From an uncultured Alphaproteobacteria bacterium (GTDB lineage: Bacteria; Pseudomonadota; Alphaproteobacteria; Rhodobacterales; Rhodobacteraceae), in NCBI GenBank assembly GCA_902586885.1, contig CACIJG010000004.1, positions 1 to 64,000 of the forward strand: a stretch of DNA of 64,000 bases, given 5' to 3'. The notes under the pieces were generated by a model, which was given only the letters and a program-made list of their open reading frames with translations, did no database searches and had not been told where the DNA came from. Below are positions 36,225-45,928 of the stretch, piece after piece (position 1 is the stretch's first letter; every line of letters starts with the position of its first letter). The position numbers and the translations under genes are program-made.

Positions 36225-37841
36225 CTACATTCTCGCTATACCAAAATTATTAGGTCTTAACTCTCTTAATTGAGCCTCCAAACATGTAGCCAAACAAAAA
36301 CCAAGCACTTTTCTTGTATCTCGAGGATCAATCATCCCATGATCAATTAATCTTCCTGAAGTAATAAAAGCATCTGACTGGTTATCGAAATGATGTTCAA
36401 TACCCTTTACTTGTTTTGCAAACTGTTCCTCATCTAACTCCTTCCCTTTTCTCTTGGCCGAGTTTCTCATTACATGTTCCATTGTCTTTGCTGCTTGTTG
36501 TCCACCCATCACTCCAGTTTGGGCGTTTGGCCATGTTAAAAGAAAGTCAGGCTTATAAGAGAAACCACACATTCCATAATTTCCTGCCCCAAAACTTGCC
36601 CCAATATAAAGTGCTATTTTTGGTACTTTCACATTCATCACGGCTTGGATCATTTTTGCACCATGCTTGATCATTCCCGCGTGTTCATATTGGCTTCCAA
36701 CCATATAACCGGTGGTATTGTGTAAAAATATTAATGGCCTATTTACCTGATCACAAAGCTGGAAAAAATGAGCTGCTTTAGTCGCTCCGTTGGGGTCTAT
36801 TGGAGCATTATTACCAATTATGCCAACAGGAACACCAAAAATATTTGCCTGAACACAAACAGTTGAGACACCATAATCAGGTTTAAACTCGATAAAATCT
36901 GAATCGTCAACAAACCGACAAATAAGCTCACGTACATCATATGGTTTTCTATAGTCAGTAGGTACTAATCCTAAAATCTCTTCTTGAGAATACTTAGGAG
37001 GCAGAAAATTCTTCTTTTGGATTTTTCTAGCGTCTCGGTTCCAGCCTAATGACAATACCACCTTTCTTGCTATCTCTATTGCATGCTTGTCGTCCTCTGC
37101 CAAATATTCAACTAGGCCAGTGACTTTAGAATGTACTTCTGCTCCTCCTAATTCTTTATCGGAAGATTCCTCACCCGTAGCGGCACGTAGTAAGTTTGCA
37201 CCTGCTAATGCTGCCATTCCATTTTCCTTAACCCCAATAACATAATCACTCATGCCTGGCATGTAAGCCCCTCCTGCAGTCGAAAGCCCGTGTAAAACAG
37301 TAATGATAGGTAATCCCATTGCACTTAGTTCAGCCAACCCAGCGAAAGCTCCTCCTCCTAGTGCCCACAATTCCACTTTATATTGCATAAGATTTGCGCC
37401 GGCGCTCTCAACCAAATGAACTAGTGGAAGTTTATGCCTTTTTGCCATATCAAGAAGTAATAATCCCTTCTCGATCGTTTTGATTGTGGTCGCTCCAGCA
37501 TTTATTCCACTATCGTCGACATAAACTAAACATTTAACACCAGAAATATAGCCGATCCCCCCGATTAGACTTGACCCAGGTATACTTGTCTCGGGATTGG
37601 GGTCATCCACACAGTATCCAGCCATATTAAATAATTCCAGAAAAGGAAACCCTGGATCAATTAAGGCTCCTAATCTTTCTCTTGGCGATAATTGGTTTCT
37701 TTCCTCAAAAACGGTTCTGCGTTGCTCTGATTTTTGCGCTGCTCTATCCAGTAACATCTCCATTTTTCTTAATAGAGCTTTATTTTCCTCTGTATTTACT
37801 CTAAACGCATCAGTATGCGTATTTAACTTGCTTTCAAACAC
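36225..37841 (-). CDS. Acyl-CoA carboxylase beta subunit (carboxyltransferase)
   Basis: 538-aa carboxyltransferase of the MccB/AtuC/AccD type. SPRERLGALIDPGFPFLEL, GGIGYISGV, VESAGANL, STAGGAYMPGMSDYVIGV and GATGEESSDKELGGAEVH-like text (AATGEESSDKELGGAEVH) define the N domain. The C domain has GIIGNNAPIDPNGATKAAHF, LFLHNTTGYMVG-type (IFLHNTTGYMVG) and ASFGAGNYGMCG. It moves carboxyl from biotin to an acyl-CoA. The substrate cannot be fixed by eye. GTG start with AGGT about 9 nt upstream. It pairs with the biotin carboxylase encoded downstream. Confidence 0.92.
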   Translation of the reverse strand: MFESKLNTHTDAFRVNTEENKALLRKMEMLLDRAAQKSEQRRTVFEERNQLSPRERLGALIDPGFPFLELFNMAGYCVDDPNPETSIPGSSLIGGIGYISGVKCLVYVDDSGINAGATTIKTIEKGLLLLDMAKRHKLPLVHLVESAGANLMQYKVELWALGGGAFAGLAELSAMGLPIITVLHGLSTAGGAYMPGMSDYVIGVKENGMAALAGANLLRAATGEESSDKELGGAEVHSKVTGLVEYLAEDDKHAIEIARKVVLSLGWNRDARKIQKKNFLPPKYSQEEILGLVPTDYRKPYDVRELICRFVDDSDFIEFKPDYGVSTVCVQANIFGVPVGIIGNNAPIDPNGATKAAHFFQLCDQVNRPLIFLHNTTGYMVGSQYEHAGMIKHGAKMIQAVMNVKVPKIALYIGASFGAGNYGMCGFSYKPDFLLTWPNAQTGVMGGQQAAKTMEHVMRNSAKRKGKELDEEQFAKQVKGIEHHFDNQSDAFITSGRLIDHGMIDPRDTRKVLGFCLATCLEAQLRELRPNNFGIARM

Positions 37842-37945
37842 TTATTATCTACCTATTGAATTTTGAACGTTTTTATAATTTCCATATTCAATGATAACGC
37901 TATTTTAGTCCCTATTGCTATAGATTTAATATTATTTCTGAACTG

Positions 37946-39601
37946 TTATTCCAATGGCAACAAAGCGCCAGTTTCAAATTGCTCTCTGAGAGAAAACTTT
38001 TTTATTTTTCCTGATCCTGTAAGAGGCCATTCATCGATTTCAACCCAAAAAGCAGGTGTTTTTTGAGGCGAGATTTTTTGCCTTATGAAGTCTTTTAGAT
38101 CAGCTGAATTGAGCACCTGTTCCTCTTCAAATTTTATAAAACACCCCACTATCTCTCCATATTTCTTGTCTGGAATACCCACAATTGCAACCTCTGAAAT
38201 AGCCTCATGTTCTAGAAGGATATTTTCAATTTCTTTTGGGTAAATATTTTCACCCCCACGAATGATCATTTCTTTAACTCTGCCTGAAATTCTTACATAA
38301 CCTTGATTGTCCATAACACCTAAGTCTCCTGTATGAAGCCAATTATCAGAGTCTATAGTCTCGTTAGAGGCCTCAGGATTTTGGTGATATTCAAGCATTG
38401 TGTTGTACCCTCGGCTACAAATTTCACCTGTCTCTCCAACCTTTAAAATTTTATTTGTTTTGGGGCTTCTTATAGATACTTCAATATTGGGCAAGGGTTG
38501 ACCAATCGAGTTAGTAAGATTATCCAAGCTGTCATCTGCCCATGCAAGTGTAATTACTGGGCTGCTTTCTGTTTGGCCGTAAACAATTTGTATCCATACA
38601 CCAAACAAATCATGAAGTTCTTTTACCAAAGAAGGTGGAACACTGGTTCCTCCAGAAGTCATGCCCTTTATTTTTGAAACGCCGTAACTTCCTGATTTCC
38701 AAGCATCCAATATCTCAACAAACATAGTGGGCACAGCAGTGAGAAAGTTTATTTTTTCTCTCTCTACAACTGCACACCAATTCTTGGCATCAAACCTTTC
38801 CATGATAAAGTGAGTTGCACGCATGGCAAGGCATCCTAATGTAGCCATCCCTGCCCCAGAAGTATGAAACATAGGCATACAGTTAAGCCAGTGGTCACCT
38901 TTTTCCATTCCCATTCTAATTTGAAAACTTTTCGCATTATTTAGAAGACCCATATGATGTAATTTTGCTCCCTTAGGAAAACCTGTCGTTCCAGAGGTAA
39001 ACTGAATTTGAACAGGATCTCGGGGATAAACGTCTGGTAGAGAATCTGTCTTCGAAAATTCAACTTCCGAATTCCTTTCGTATAAATCATCCCAGTCTTG
39101 AATATCTTTCATCCCTTTAACAAAAGACAGTTTACTCGTTACATCTTCAGCAATTTTCCACATTGGGTTTCCGCGAAAACTTCGAGCTACATATAATTCC
39201 TCACTTTGCGATTTTTCCAATACATATTTTAATTCATCCGACTGAAAAGACGGATTGACTGTCACTAGAACTAAACCCGCTAATGCAGCCGCAAATTCTA
39301 CTATCACCCACTCAGGGTAATTTGGGGCCCAAACAGCTATACGAGTTCCCTTTTTATGCTTAACTGCCAATACTCTAGCCAATGAAACACAATCGTCATA
39401 TAACTGAGAATAAGTCCAAGTCCTGCCTATAGATCCATCGTCCTTTATTTGAACCAAAGCAAGTAATTGTGGTGAATCGCTGGCTGCTCTTTGAAGCTCT
39501 TCTCCTATCGTAATCTCTTCCACAATTTCAGTTTTAATAGGAGGCGTATATGCTTCTTGTAGATTAAAATTAAATTCATTTGATTTTTTATTTTTTTCCA
39601 T
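37946..39601 (-). CDS. AMP-forming acyl-CoA synthetase
   Basis: 551-aa ANL-superfamily ligase. Motif A3 is IQFTSGTTGFPKGAKLHH, A5 is IVYGQTESSPVITL, A7 is WLHTGDLGVMD, A8 is RVKEMIIRGGENIYPKEIE, and A10 has the catalytic Lys in LTGSGKIKKFSLR. This is the medium/branched-chain fatty acyl-CoA synthetase type. It probably activates the free acid that enters the cluster. It follows the AtuA-family gene by 12 nt; a 104-bp gap precedes the carboxyltransferase gene, so a second promoter there is possible. Confidence 0.92.
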   Translation of the reverse strand: MEKNKKSNEFNFNLQEAYTPPIKTEIVEEITIGEELQRAASDSPQLLALVQIKDDGSIGRTWTYSQLYDDCVSLARVLAVKHKKGTRIAVWAPNYPEWVIVEFAAALAGLVLVTVNPSFQSDELKYVLEKSQSEELYVARSFRGNPMWKIAEDVTSKLSFVKGMKDIQDWDDLYERNSEVEFSKTDSLPDVYPRDPVQIQFTSGTTGFPKGAKLHHMGLLNNAKSFQIRMGMEKGDHWLNCMPMFHTSGAGMATLGCLAMRATHFIMERFDAKNWCAVVEREKINFLTAVPTMFVEILDAWKSGSYGVSKIKGMTSGGTSVPPSLVKELHDLFGVWIQIVYGQTESSPVITLAWADDSLDNLTNSIGQPLPNIEVSIRSPKTNKILKVGETGEICSRGYNTMLEYHQNPEASNETIDSDNWLHTGDLGVMDNQGYVRISGRVKEMIIRGGENIYPKEIENILLEHEAISEVAIVGIPDKKYGEIVGCFIKFEEEQVLNSADLKDFIRQKISPQKTPAFWVEIDEWPLTGSGKIKKFSLREQFETGALLPLE

Positions 39602-39613
39602 AATATCTCAACA

Positions 39614-41425
39614 TTATATTATTAAACTTCTAGGTATAAATAGTTTGCATGACAATAAGATCTGGGCGTAACCTTTTCCTTGGGGATCATTTCTAAGGCT
39701 ACTTGTCCCACCTCCTCCTAAGGCATCATGCAGAAGAAAATTTATTGCTGAAATACCTGGTAAATAAAAACGATCTACTTTGTCATTTTCCAAAAAGTGC
39801 GCGAATAATTCAGCAATTTTTTTCTCGGTGAATGTATTCCAAATAAAAGGAAGAAATTCTTTTTTTCTTGCGATTATACCTATATTTGCCTTATTGCCCT
39901 TATCTCCACTCCTTCCCCAAGCAACATCTTCGAGTAAAACCTCTTTCATTTCTGAGGAGTAATTTTCGGGTAATTCATCTGGATGATTAGTACTCTTGGC
40001 AGATAAATCATTTCTTGAACTCTGAAGAGACGTATTAATCAAATCTATATTTTCTTTCTCTTTTTCATCTATTTGTAGCGTGAAGCTAAGATCTGTTTTT
40101 TTTTGTAAAAAAGAGTATAAGGATAATATTGGAGATGGTTTAGGTCTTGCGCCAGCAAACCCACTCAACCCAGGAGGAGAAGAAAGACCCAACCCTGTTG
40201 CATCTTTCAATAAAATAGCTACTCCTTTTGGATCATCATGTTTAACAGCGATCTTAGCAAATACCTCATTTGCTTTATTGTAATTATCTTTTTGACCAAA
40301 TTGACTTCCTGACCCAATAATTTCAATACTTTTCTCTTTAAACGGTTCTAAATTTTTCTTTTTTAAAGTTGCGCTAGCTCGAGAAATGGCTGCTTTGGCA
40401 AATGCTTCTGCCTTTTCTGTAGCATCCGATCCATAAAAACCAAATAGATGTCCTCCTCTAAAACCAGCGTTGTATGTCATACACACTTTGTACTTATCAC
40501 TTGGGGCCGATCCTTTGGCGCCTCGCACAAGTACTTTATTTGACCCAAGATCCAGCATTTCAACTTGAGAAAAATCACAGTTTACATCAGGAAGCAAATA
40601 CTGAGATGGATCCCCAATTTCGTACAACATTTGTTCTGCAACGGTTCCGAAATTTACAATTCCGCCTGTGTTTTTCACTTTTCTAATTATGGCTTCACCA
40701 TTTTTACTTATCTCAGCAATTGGATAGCCAATTTGATCAAATGTTCCCTTAATTTCTTGCCAATCAGTAAAGTTACCACCTGTGACCTGAGTTCCACATT
40801 CTAATAGGTGGCCTATTAGACTACCTGATGATAAAAGATCAAATTCATTCGGTTTCCAATTAAAGTGATACATACACGCAGCTAAAGTAACGGCACTGTC
40901 AACGCATCTTCCGGTAATAACGATATCAGCCCCCCTCCGCAGAGCTTGAAGAATTGGCTGTGCACCAAAATATGCGTTTATACTTCCAATCTTTTGCAAT
41001 GGAGGAAACTTCTTACCTGAAAACATTTCCTTAGGATTACTCTGAGAGATAGATTGTAAACTTTCTTCAAGATTATCACCTTCGATTACCGCAACAGACA
41101 AAGATAAACCCTGCTCGCTAATTAGATTTCTCAAAACCTCACCGCAAGCACTGGGGTTCATTCCTCCTGCATTGGATATTATCTTTGTTTTGGTTTCAGA
41201 AATTCTTTTTAAGTTCGGCTTCATCGCTTCCGAGATAAAGTCAGTGGCATAGCCCTGATTTGCATCTTTGGACTTTACACGGGCCATTATCGCCATTGTT
41301 ATTTCAGCCAGATAATCATAGACGACAAAGTCAAGGTCATCGTGAGATAATAATTGCTCAGTTGCTAATGATGCATCACCCCAATAACCAGATGCTCCAC
41401 CAATTTTCAAAGTATCATTATTCAC
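39614..41425 (-). CDS. AtuA-family (DUF1446) protein
   Basis: 603-aa protein of the acyclic terpene utilization AtuA family. The long N-terminal domain starts LKIGGASGYWGDASLATEQL and includes YLAEITMAIMARVK, ISNAGGMNPSACGEVL, DIVITGRCVDSAVTLAACMY and LIGHLLECGTQVTGGNFTDW. A C-terminal AtuA-like domain begins near residue 490 with VAWGRSGDKGNKANIGII and has LGGGGTSSLRNDPQGKG. AtuA is needed for growth on citronellol-type terpenes in Pseudomonas, but its reaction is not clear. GTG start with GGGAG close upstream. It heads the minus-strand carboxylase operon and is divergent from an acyl-CoA dehydrogenase gene. Confidence 0.9.
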   Translation of the reverse strand: MNNDTLKIGGASGYWGDASLATEQLLSHDDLDFVVYDYLAEITMAIMARVKSKDANQGYATDFISEAMKPNLKRISETKTKIISNAGGMNPSACGEVLRNLISEQGLSLSVAVIEGDNLEESLQSISQSNPKEMFSGKKFPPLQKIGSINAYFGAQPILQALRRGADIVITGRCVDSAVTLAACMYHFNWKPNEFDLLSSGSLIGHLLECGTQVTGGNFTDWQEIKGTFDQIGYPIAEISKNGEAIIRKVKNTGGIVNFGTVAEQMLYEIGDPSQYLLPDVNCDFSQVEMLDLGSNKVLVRGAKGSAPSDKYKVCMTYNAGFRGGHLFGFYGSDATEKAEAFAKAAISRASATLKKKNLEPFKEKSIEIIGSGSQFGQKDNYNKANEVFAKIAVKHDDPKGVAILLKDATGLGLSSPPGLSGFAGARPKPSPILSLYSFLQKKTDLSFTLQIDEKEKENIDLINTSLQSSRNDLSAKSTNHPDELPENYSSEMKEVLLEDVAWGRSGDKGNKANIGIIARKKEFLPFIWNTFTEKKIAELFAHFLENDKVDRFYLPGISAINFLLHDALGGGGTSSLRNDPQGKGYAQILLSCKLFIPRSLII

Positions 41426-41529
41426 TTTTCTCCCTCATCGATAAAAGCGGACAGACTTTCACTATACAAAAATATATGATATTTATAAAAGTTCTTTTTT
41501 TGATCTTTAATAAGCTTACAGGTAGGAAT

Positions 41530-42672
41530 ATGAAAAATCCCTTCGATACTCCAGAGAGAATTGCTTTTAGAGAGCAATTGAAAAATTTTGTAGATAAAGA
41601 AATTAAGCCATTTGTTAATGAATGGGATGAGGCGGGAAAAATACCTTGGGAACTTCACCAAAAAGCAGGAAAACTTGGTATTTGGGGATTTGGTATTGAC
41701 GAAAAATATGGTGGATTAGGAGAAGATGATAATTTCCTAAGAGCTATTTACAATGAGGAGTTTGCAAAGTGTGGAGCTGGGGGTGTAGGAGCAGCCATGG
41801 GAGGAAGAATGATTTCTCTTGAACCTATTCAAAGGCTTTGTTCAACAGAGATCAAAGAAAGAGTCCTAAAGGATATTGTTTCTGGAAAAAAAGGATCTAG
41901 CTTAGGGATCACTGAACCGGGAGGAGGATCGGATGTTGCTAACATGAAAACGACAGCAAAAAGAGACGGAAACCACTTTGTAATAAACGGAAGTAAAACA
42001 TTTATTACGGGAGCAATGACTTCAGATTATTTTGTAGTCGGTGCTCGTACTGGTGGAGAAGGATTAAAAGGAATATCTCTTTTTTTTGTGGAAGCTGATC
42101 GTGAAGGTTTCTCAAGAGTTCCTCTAGACAAAAAAATGGGATGGTGGTGCTCAGATCAAGCAACATTATATTTTGATAATGTTCGTGTCCCAGCAGAAAA
42201 TATGATGGGAGAAGAAGATAAGGGGTTTATCCAAATTATGGAAAATTTTAACATTGAGCGAATGTGTATGTGTGCGGGTGTTCTTGGTATGATGAAAGTC
42301 TGTCTGGAAGAAAGTATTAACTGGGCAAAATCCCGTGAGACATTTGGTAAACCAATGATACGACATCAAGTAATTCGGCATAAAATAGCAAATATGTCGT
42401 CTAAGATAGATGCACTTGAAGCTCTTGTGAATAACATTTGTTGGAATATGAATAATGGAGAAGTGCCCGTTGCAGAGATTTCAAAGGCGAAAGTTTTTTC
42501 TACTAAGGAATTGGAATACTGCTCCAGCGAGGCTATGCAAATTTTAGGAGGAGCAGGGTATCTGAGAGGTAATCCCGTTGAACGTATCTACAGAGAAGTT
42601 AAAGTAATGGCAATTGGTGGGGGATCTGAAGAGATCATGCGCGACCTTGCTGTCAAGCAGATGGGTCTTTAG
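41530..42672 (+). CDS. Acyl-CoA dehydrogenase, isovaleryl/long-chain-like
   Basis: 380-aa acyl-CoA dehydrogenase. LGITEPGGGSDVANMKTTA and RETFGKPMIRHQ are FAD-site motifs. The likely base is Glu243 in FNIERMCMCAG, the position used by isovaleryl-CoA and long-chain enzymes; the usual C-terminal Glu is replaced (AIGGGSEEIM). It may perform the dehydrogenation before the carboxylation step of the divergent cluster, as AtuD or LiuA does. The frame opens at 41260, but the extension only mirrors the AtuA-family gene; ATG 41530 gives the normal family start. Confidence 0.92.
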   Translation: MKNPFDTPERIAFREQLKNFVDKEIKPFVNEWDEAGKIPWELHQKAGKLGIWGFGIDEKYGGLGEDDNFLRAIYNEEFAKCGAGGVGAAMGGRMISLEPIQRLCSTEIKERVLKDIVSGKKGSSLGITEPGGGSDVANMKTTAKRDGNHFVINGSKTFITGAMTSDYFVVGARTGGEGLKGISLFFVEADREGFSRVPLDKKMGWWCSDQATLYFDNVRVPAENMMGEEDKGFIQIMENFNIERMCMCAGVLGMMKVCLEESINWAKSRETFGKPMIRHQVIRHKIANMSSKIDALEALVNNICWNMNNGEVPVAEISKAKVFSTKELEYCSSEAMQILGGAGYLRGNPVERIYREVKVMAIGGGSEEIMRDLAVKQMGL

Positions 42673-42691
42673 ATAATTGCCTAAAGCCGTT

Positions 42692-43678
42692 CTATTCTGT
42701 GGTCAATACTATCTTTCCTACCGCCTGACGGTTCATTAATTTTCTCAAAGCCATAGCTGCCTCCTCTAATGGAAAGATATCCGAAACCAAGGGATCAATG
42801 TTCCCATTATTAAACCAATCAAATAATTGATTAAAGTTCTCAAACTCCACACTAGACTCTCTTACCCTAAAAGATCCCCAGAAAACACCTACGATAGAAC
42901 AACCTTTTAACAACGGTAAATTCATTGGTATTTTTGGAATTTTGTCATCACCTCCTGCAAAACCAATTACAAGAGCACGCCCTTTCCATTTCATTGATCT
43001 CAAAGCAGGTTCAAAAAGGTCAGCTCCAACTGGATCATATAAAACGTCTACAGCTTCTTTGCTTCCTGTGATCTCCTTTAATTGCTCACGCAAATCTCCA
43101 GAGCTGTAATTTATGAGATGATCTGCTCCCGCTTTTTTAACAACTTCAAGCTTTTCATCTGAGCTGGCAGCTCCTATTACCGTTGCCCCCATAGCCTTCC
43201 CTATTTCTACTGCAGACATACCTACTCCACCAGCAGCTCCAAGAACAAGAAGAGTTTCCCCTGATTTTAAATCCGCTCGTTGCTTTAATGCATGCATAGA
43301 AGTTCCATATGTTATCTGAATACCTGAGGCCACTACCGCGCTCATTTTCTCTGGTCTCCTCATGAGCATATCTGTCCCTACAACAAGTTTCTCTGCGAAA
43401 CCCCCATATATAGTTGTTGTCATCACTTTATCGCCTACAGAAAAATCGGATACTCCCTCTCCAACTTCTTCAACAATCCCAGCAACCTCTCCACCAGGCC
43501 AAAAGGGTAATTCGGGTTTAAATTGGTATTTATTATTTATAATAAGTGTATCAGGAAAATTTACCCCGCAAGCTTCAACTTTTAGTTTGACTTGATTTTT
43601 GCCAGTAACAGGTTCATCTACTTCTTTTACTTCGAGATCTTCAGGCAACCCAAACTTAGAACAAACTACAGCTCGCAT
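42692..43678 (-). CDS. NADPH:quinone oxidoreductase family protein (second copy)
   Basis: 328-aa zinc-free medium-chain dehydrogenase. EACGVNFPDTLIINNKYQFK, LPFWPGGEVAGIVEEVGEGV, LVLGAAGGVGMSAVEIGKAMG (NADPH site) and DVLYDPVGADLFEPALRSM are recognisable. It differs clearly from the copy at 30497 and belongs to the group common in acyl-CoA catabolic loci, where it may act as an enoyl reductase or quinone reductase. Convergent with the acyl-CoA dehydrogenase gene (19-bp gap). Confidence 0.9.
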   Translation of the reverse strand: MRAVVCSKFGLPEDLEVKEVDEPVTGKNQVKLKVEACGVNFPDTLIINNKYQFKPELPFWPGGEVAGIVEEVGEGVSDFSVGDKVMTTTIYGGFAEKLVVGTDMLMRRPEKMSAVVASGIQITYGTSMHALKQRADLKSGETLLVLGAAGGVGMSAVEIGKAMGATVIGAASSDEKLEVVKKAGADHLINYSSGDLREQLKEITGSKEAVDVLYDPVGADLFEPALRSMKWKGRALVIGFAGGDDKIPKIPMNLPLLKGCSIVGVFWGSFRVRESSVEFENFNQLFDWFNNGNIDPLVSDIFPLEEAAMALRKLMNRQAVGKIVLTTE

Positions 43679-43816
43679 ATTTTTCTCCCTATTTTTGGTT
43701 ATACTTTTTGTATCCTATGTCTTGACTAGAACACACTCGGTTGTATCATTTCAATAGAAAATTCTCTTTTTCTGCTTAAATAATATATACGTATTTTTAT
43801 TTCTTTGGGGGATATT
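43679..43816. promoter_or_regulatory. Divergent intergenic region before the beta-oxidation operon
   Basis: A 138-bp AT-rich gap between a minus-strand oxidoreductase gene and the plus-strand beta-oxidation operon. GGGGGA lies 6 nt before the ATG at 43817. I see no strong -35/-10 pair and no clear operator palindrome. Confidence 0.3.
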
Positions 43817-45913
43817 ATGAAAAACACTGCAAATCTAAATATTGAAGGTGATATTGCCTTTATTGATCTAAACTATCCTCCCATGAACTCTCTTTGCCAA
43901 TCTTTACGAGATAATTTAAAAACTTGTCTAGAAAACGGTATGCAAGACAACTCGGTTAAAGCCATTATAATCCATGGCCAAGGGCGTGTATTTTCTGCAG
44001 GCGCTGATATAAATGAGTTTGGTAAACCCTTAGAATCTCCACATCTGCCAGATATTTGTGATTTAATAGAATCCAGCGAAAAGCCAATTATAGCTGCGAT
44101 CCATGGCGCAGCGCTAGGTGGGGCATTCGAGATTGCCCTATCAACACATTTTAGAATTGCCACGCCGACAGCTTCTATTGGTCTTCCGGAAGTACATTTA
44201 GGTTTATTACCTGGGTCAGCTGGAACACAAAGAATGCCAAGACTCGTGGGGGTCAAACACGCGATCGATGTTATGACTAGCGGTAAGCAGATTATTGCAA
44301 AAAAAGCTTTAGAAATGGGCGCCATTGATGAAATTGTCACTGATATTAAAGAGGGTGGGATTAGCTTTGCAAAAAAAATACTTACTGAAAGAAGAGAACT
44401 CAAAAGGCTGAGCACATCAAAAGGAGCAATAGAAAATAAAGAGGAGGGATTGAAAGTTGTTGAAGAGCAAAGGGCTCATTGGAAAAAAATCAACCCTAGA
44501 CTCGAGGCTCCTCAAAAAATTATTGATTGTGTTGAACAAGCTATAAAACTTGATTTTAAAGAAGGAATGATTTTCGAGCAAAAAAGCTTTCAAGAACTTA
44601 TGTCTAGTGAACAAAGTAAATGCCTAATTCATGCATTTTTTGCCGAAAGAAAAAGTAATAAAATTCCAGAATTAGCAAGAGGTGCAAAGCCTAGGGTTTT
44701 AGAGAAGTTAGGCGTTATTGGAGGTGGAACTATGGGGTCTGGAATTACCATAGCGGCCTTAAATTCTGGTATTCCCGTAACCATGATTGAAAGAGATGCG
44801 GAGAGTATCGAAAGGGGAATAGAAAATGTAAATAAGATATACAGACGAGATGTAGAGAAAGGTCGGTTAACCCAAGAAAAAGCGGACGCTATTCTGAAAA
44901 ATTACTCAACATCAACAAACCTGGAAGATTTAGCCGATAAGGACATGATAATAGAGGCTGTATTTGAACAGCTGGATGTAAAAAAAGAAGTTTTCTCAAA
45001 ATTGGATACTATAGCAAAAGAAGGAGCTGTCTTGGCCTCTAATACCTCCTATTTAGACATCGACAAAATAGCATCAGCAACAAAGCGATCTGGAGACGTA
45101 ATTGGGCTACATTTCTTTTCCCCGGCAAATATAATGCGTTTGCTGGAAATTGTTGTTCCTGAGAGTGTTAAAGACGATGTGGTAGCTACCGGTTTCCATC
45201 TGGCAAAACTTTTGAAAAAAGTTCCAGTACGTGCTGGAAATTGTGATGGGTTCATTGGAAATAGGATATTAGAAAATTACGCTAAAGCAGCCAGCTATAT
45301 GATGGAAGATGGTGCCTCTCCGTATGATATTGATAAAGCTGTCGTTCAGTTTGGATACCCAATGGGACCGTTTCAGATGTTTGATCTTGCTGGTGGAGAC
45401 ATTGGCTGGGATGATAGAAAGAGAAGAGCAGCTTTTAGATCGAACCAAGAACGATACGTGAATATTGCCGATCGTATCTGTGAAAAAGGCTGGTTTGGGC
45501 AAAAAACTGGTCGCGGCTATTATAAGTATACCCCTGAAGCTAGAAGAGGAGAGGAAGATCCAGAGATCTTGGCAATAGTTGAAGAAGAAAGAATCATAAA
45601 AGGTATTACTCCCAAAACGTTTACTCCTGAAGAAATTATCAGAAGGTATTTGGCGGCTATGGTAAATGAGGGTGCAAAAGTTCTAGAAGAAAACATGGCC
45701 CTAAGACCTTCAGATATCGACGTAACTAAACTATTTGGATATGCTTTTCCTAGACACAAGGGAGGTCCAATGAAATATGCAGATCAGTATGGATTGGACA
45801 AAATTCTTTCTGATTTAAAGGAATTTGAAAAAGAAGATCCTCTTTTTTGGAAGCCGGCTGATCTAATTGTTAAACTAGTAAATGAAGGCAAAAACTTTGA
45901 TAGCCTCAATTGA
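43817..45913 (+). CDS. Bifunctional enoyl-CoA hydratase / 3-hydroxyacyl-CoA dehydrogenase
   Basis: 698-aa multifunctional beta-oxidation protein with FadJ/peroxisomal-like order. The N-terminal crotonase domain has GRVFSAGADINEFG and AALGGAFEIALSTHFRIA, with a catalytic Glu in GLPEVHLGLLPGSAGTQR. From about residue 300 the NAD-binding LGVIGGGTMGSGITIAAL starts the 3-hydroxyacyl-CoA dehydrogenase, with GLHFFSPANIMRLLEIV and GNCDGFIGNRI. It hydrates enoyl-CoA and oxidises the 3-hydroxy product. ATG at 43817 has GGGGGA 6 nt upstream; a TTG four codons earlier lies inside that ribosome site. No thiolase gene is adjacent. Confidence 0.93.
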   Translation: MKNTANLNIEGDIAFIDLNYPPMNSLCQSLRDNLKTCLENGMQDNSVKAIIIHGQGRVFSAGADINEFGKPLESPHLPDICDLIESSEKPIIAAIHGAALGGAFEIALSTHFRIATPTASIGLPEVHLGLLPGSAGTQRMPRLVGVKHAIDVMTSGKQIIAKKALEMGAIDEIVTDIKEGGISFAKKILTERRELKRLSTSKGAIENKEEGLKVVEEQRAHWKKINPRLEAPQKIIDCVEQAIKLDFKEGMIFEQKSFQELMSSEQSKCLIHAFFAERKSNKIPELARGAKPRVLEKLGVIGGGTMGSGITIAALNSGIPVTMIERDAESIERGIENVNKIYRRDVEKGRLTQEKADAILKNYSTSTNLEDLADKDMIIEAVFEQLDVKKEVFSKLDTIAKEGAVLASNTSYLDIDKIASATKRSGDVIGLHFFSPANIMRLLEIVVPESVKDDVVATGFHLAKLLKKVPVRAGNCDGFIGNRILENYAKAASYMMEDGASPYDIDKAVVQFGYPMGPFQMFDLAGGDIGWDDRKRRAAFRSNQERYVNIADRICEKGWFGQKTGRGYYKYTPEARRGEEDPEILAIVEEERIIKGITPKTFTPEEIIRRYLAAMVNEGAKVLEENMALRPSDIDVTKLFGYAFPRHKGGPMKYADQYGLDKILSDLKEFEKEDPLFWKPADLIVKLVNEGKNFDSLN

Positions 45914-45928
45914 GAAAAGGAAAAAAAG

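Noticed and set aside
41260-41529. 90-codon N-terminal extension of the acyl-CoA dehydrogenase
   Set aside because: It lies antisense to the AtuA-family gene and its start region, has no dehydrogenase similarity, and the family start is at 41530.
43873-44415. Minus-strand frame of 180 codons inside the hydratase/dehydrogenase gene
   Set aside because: Shadow frame: the plus-strand crotonase domain over the same bases has all catalytic motifs.
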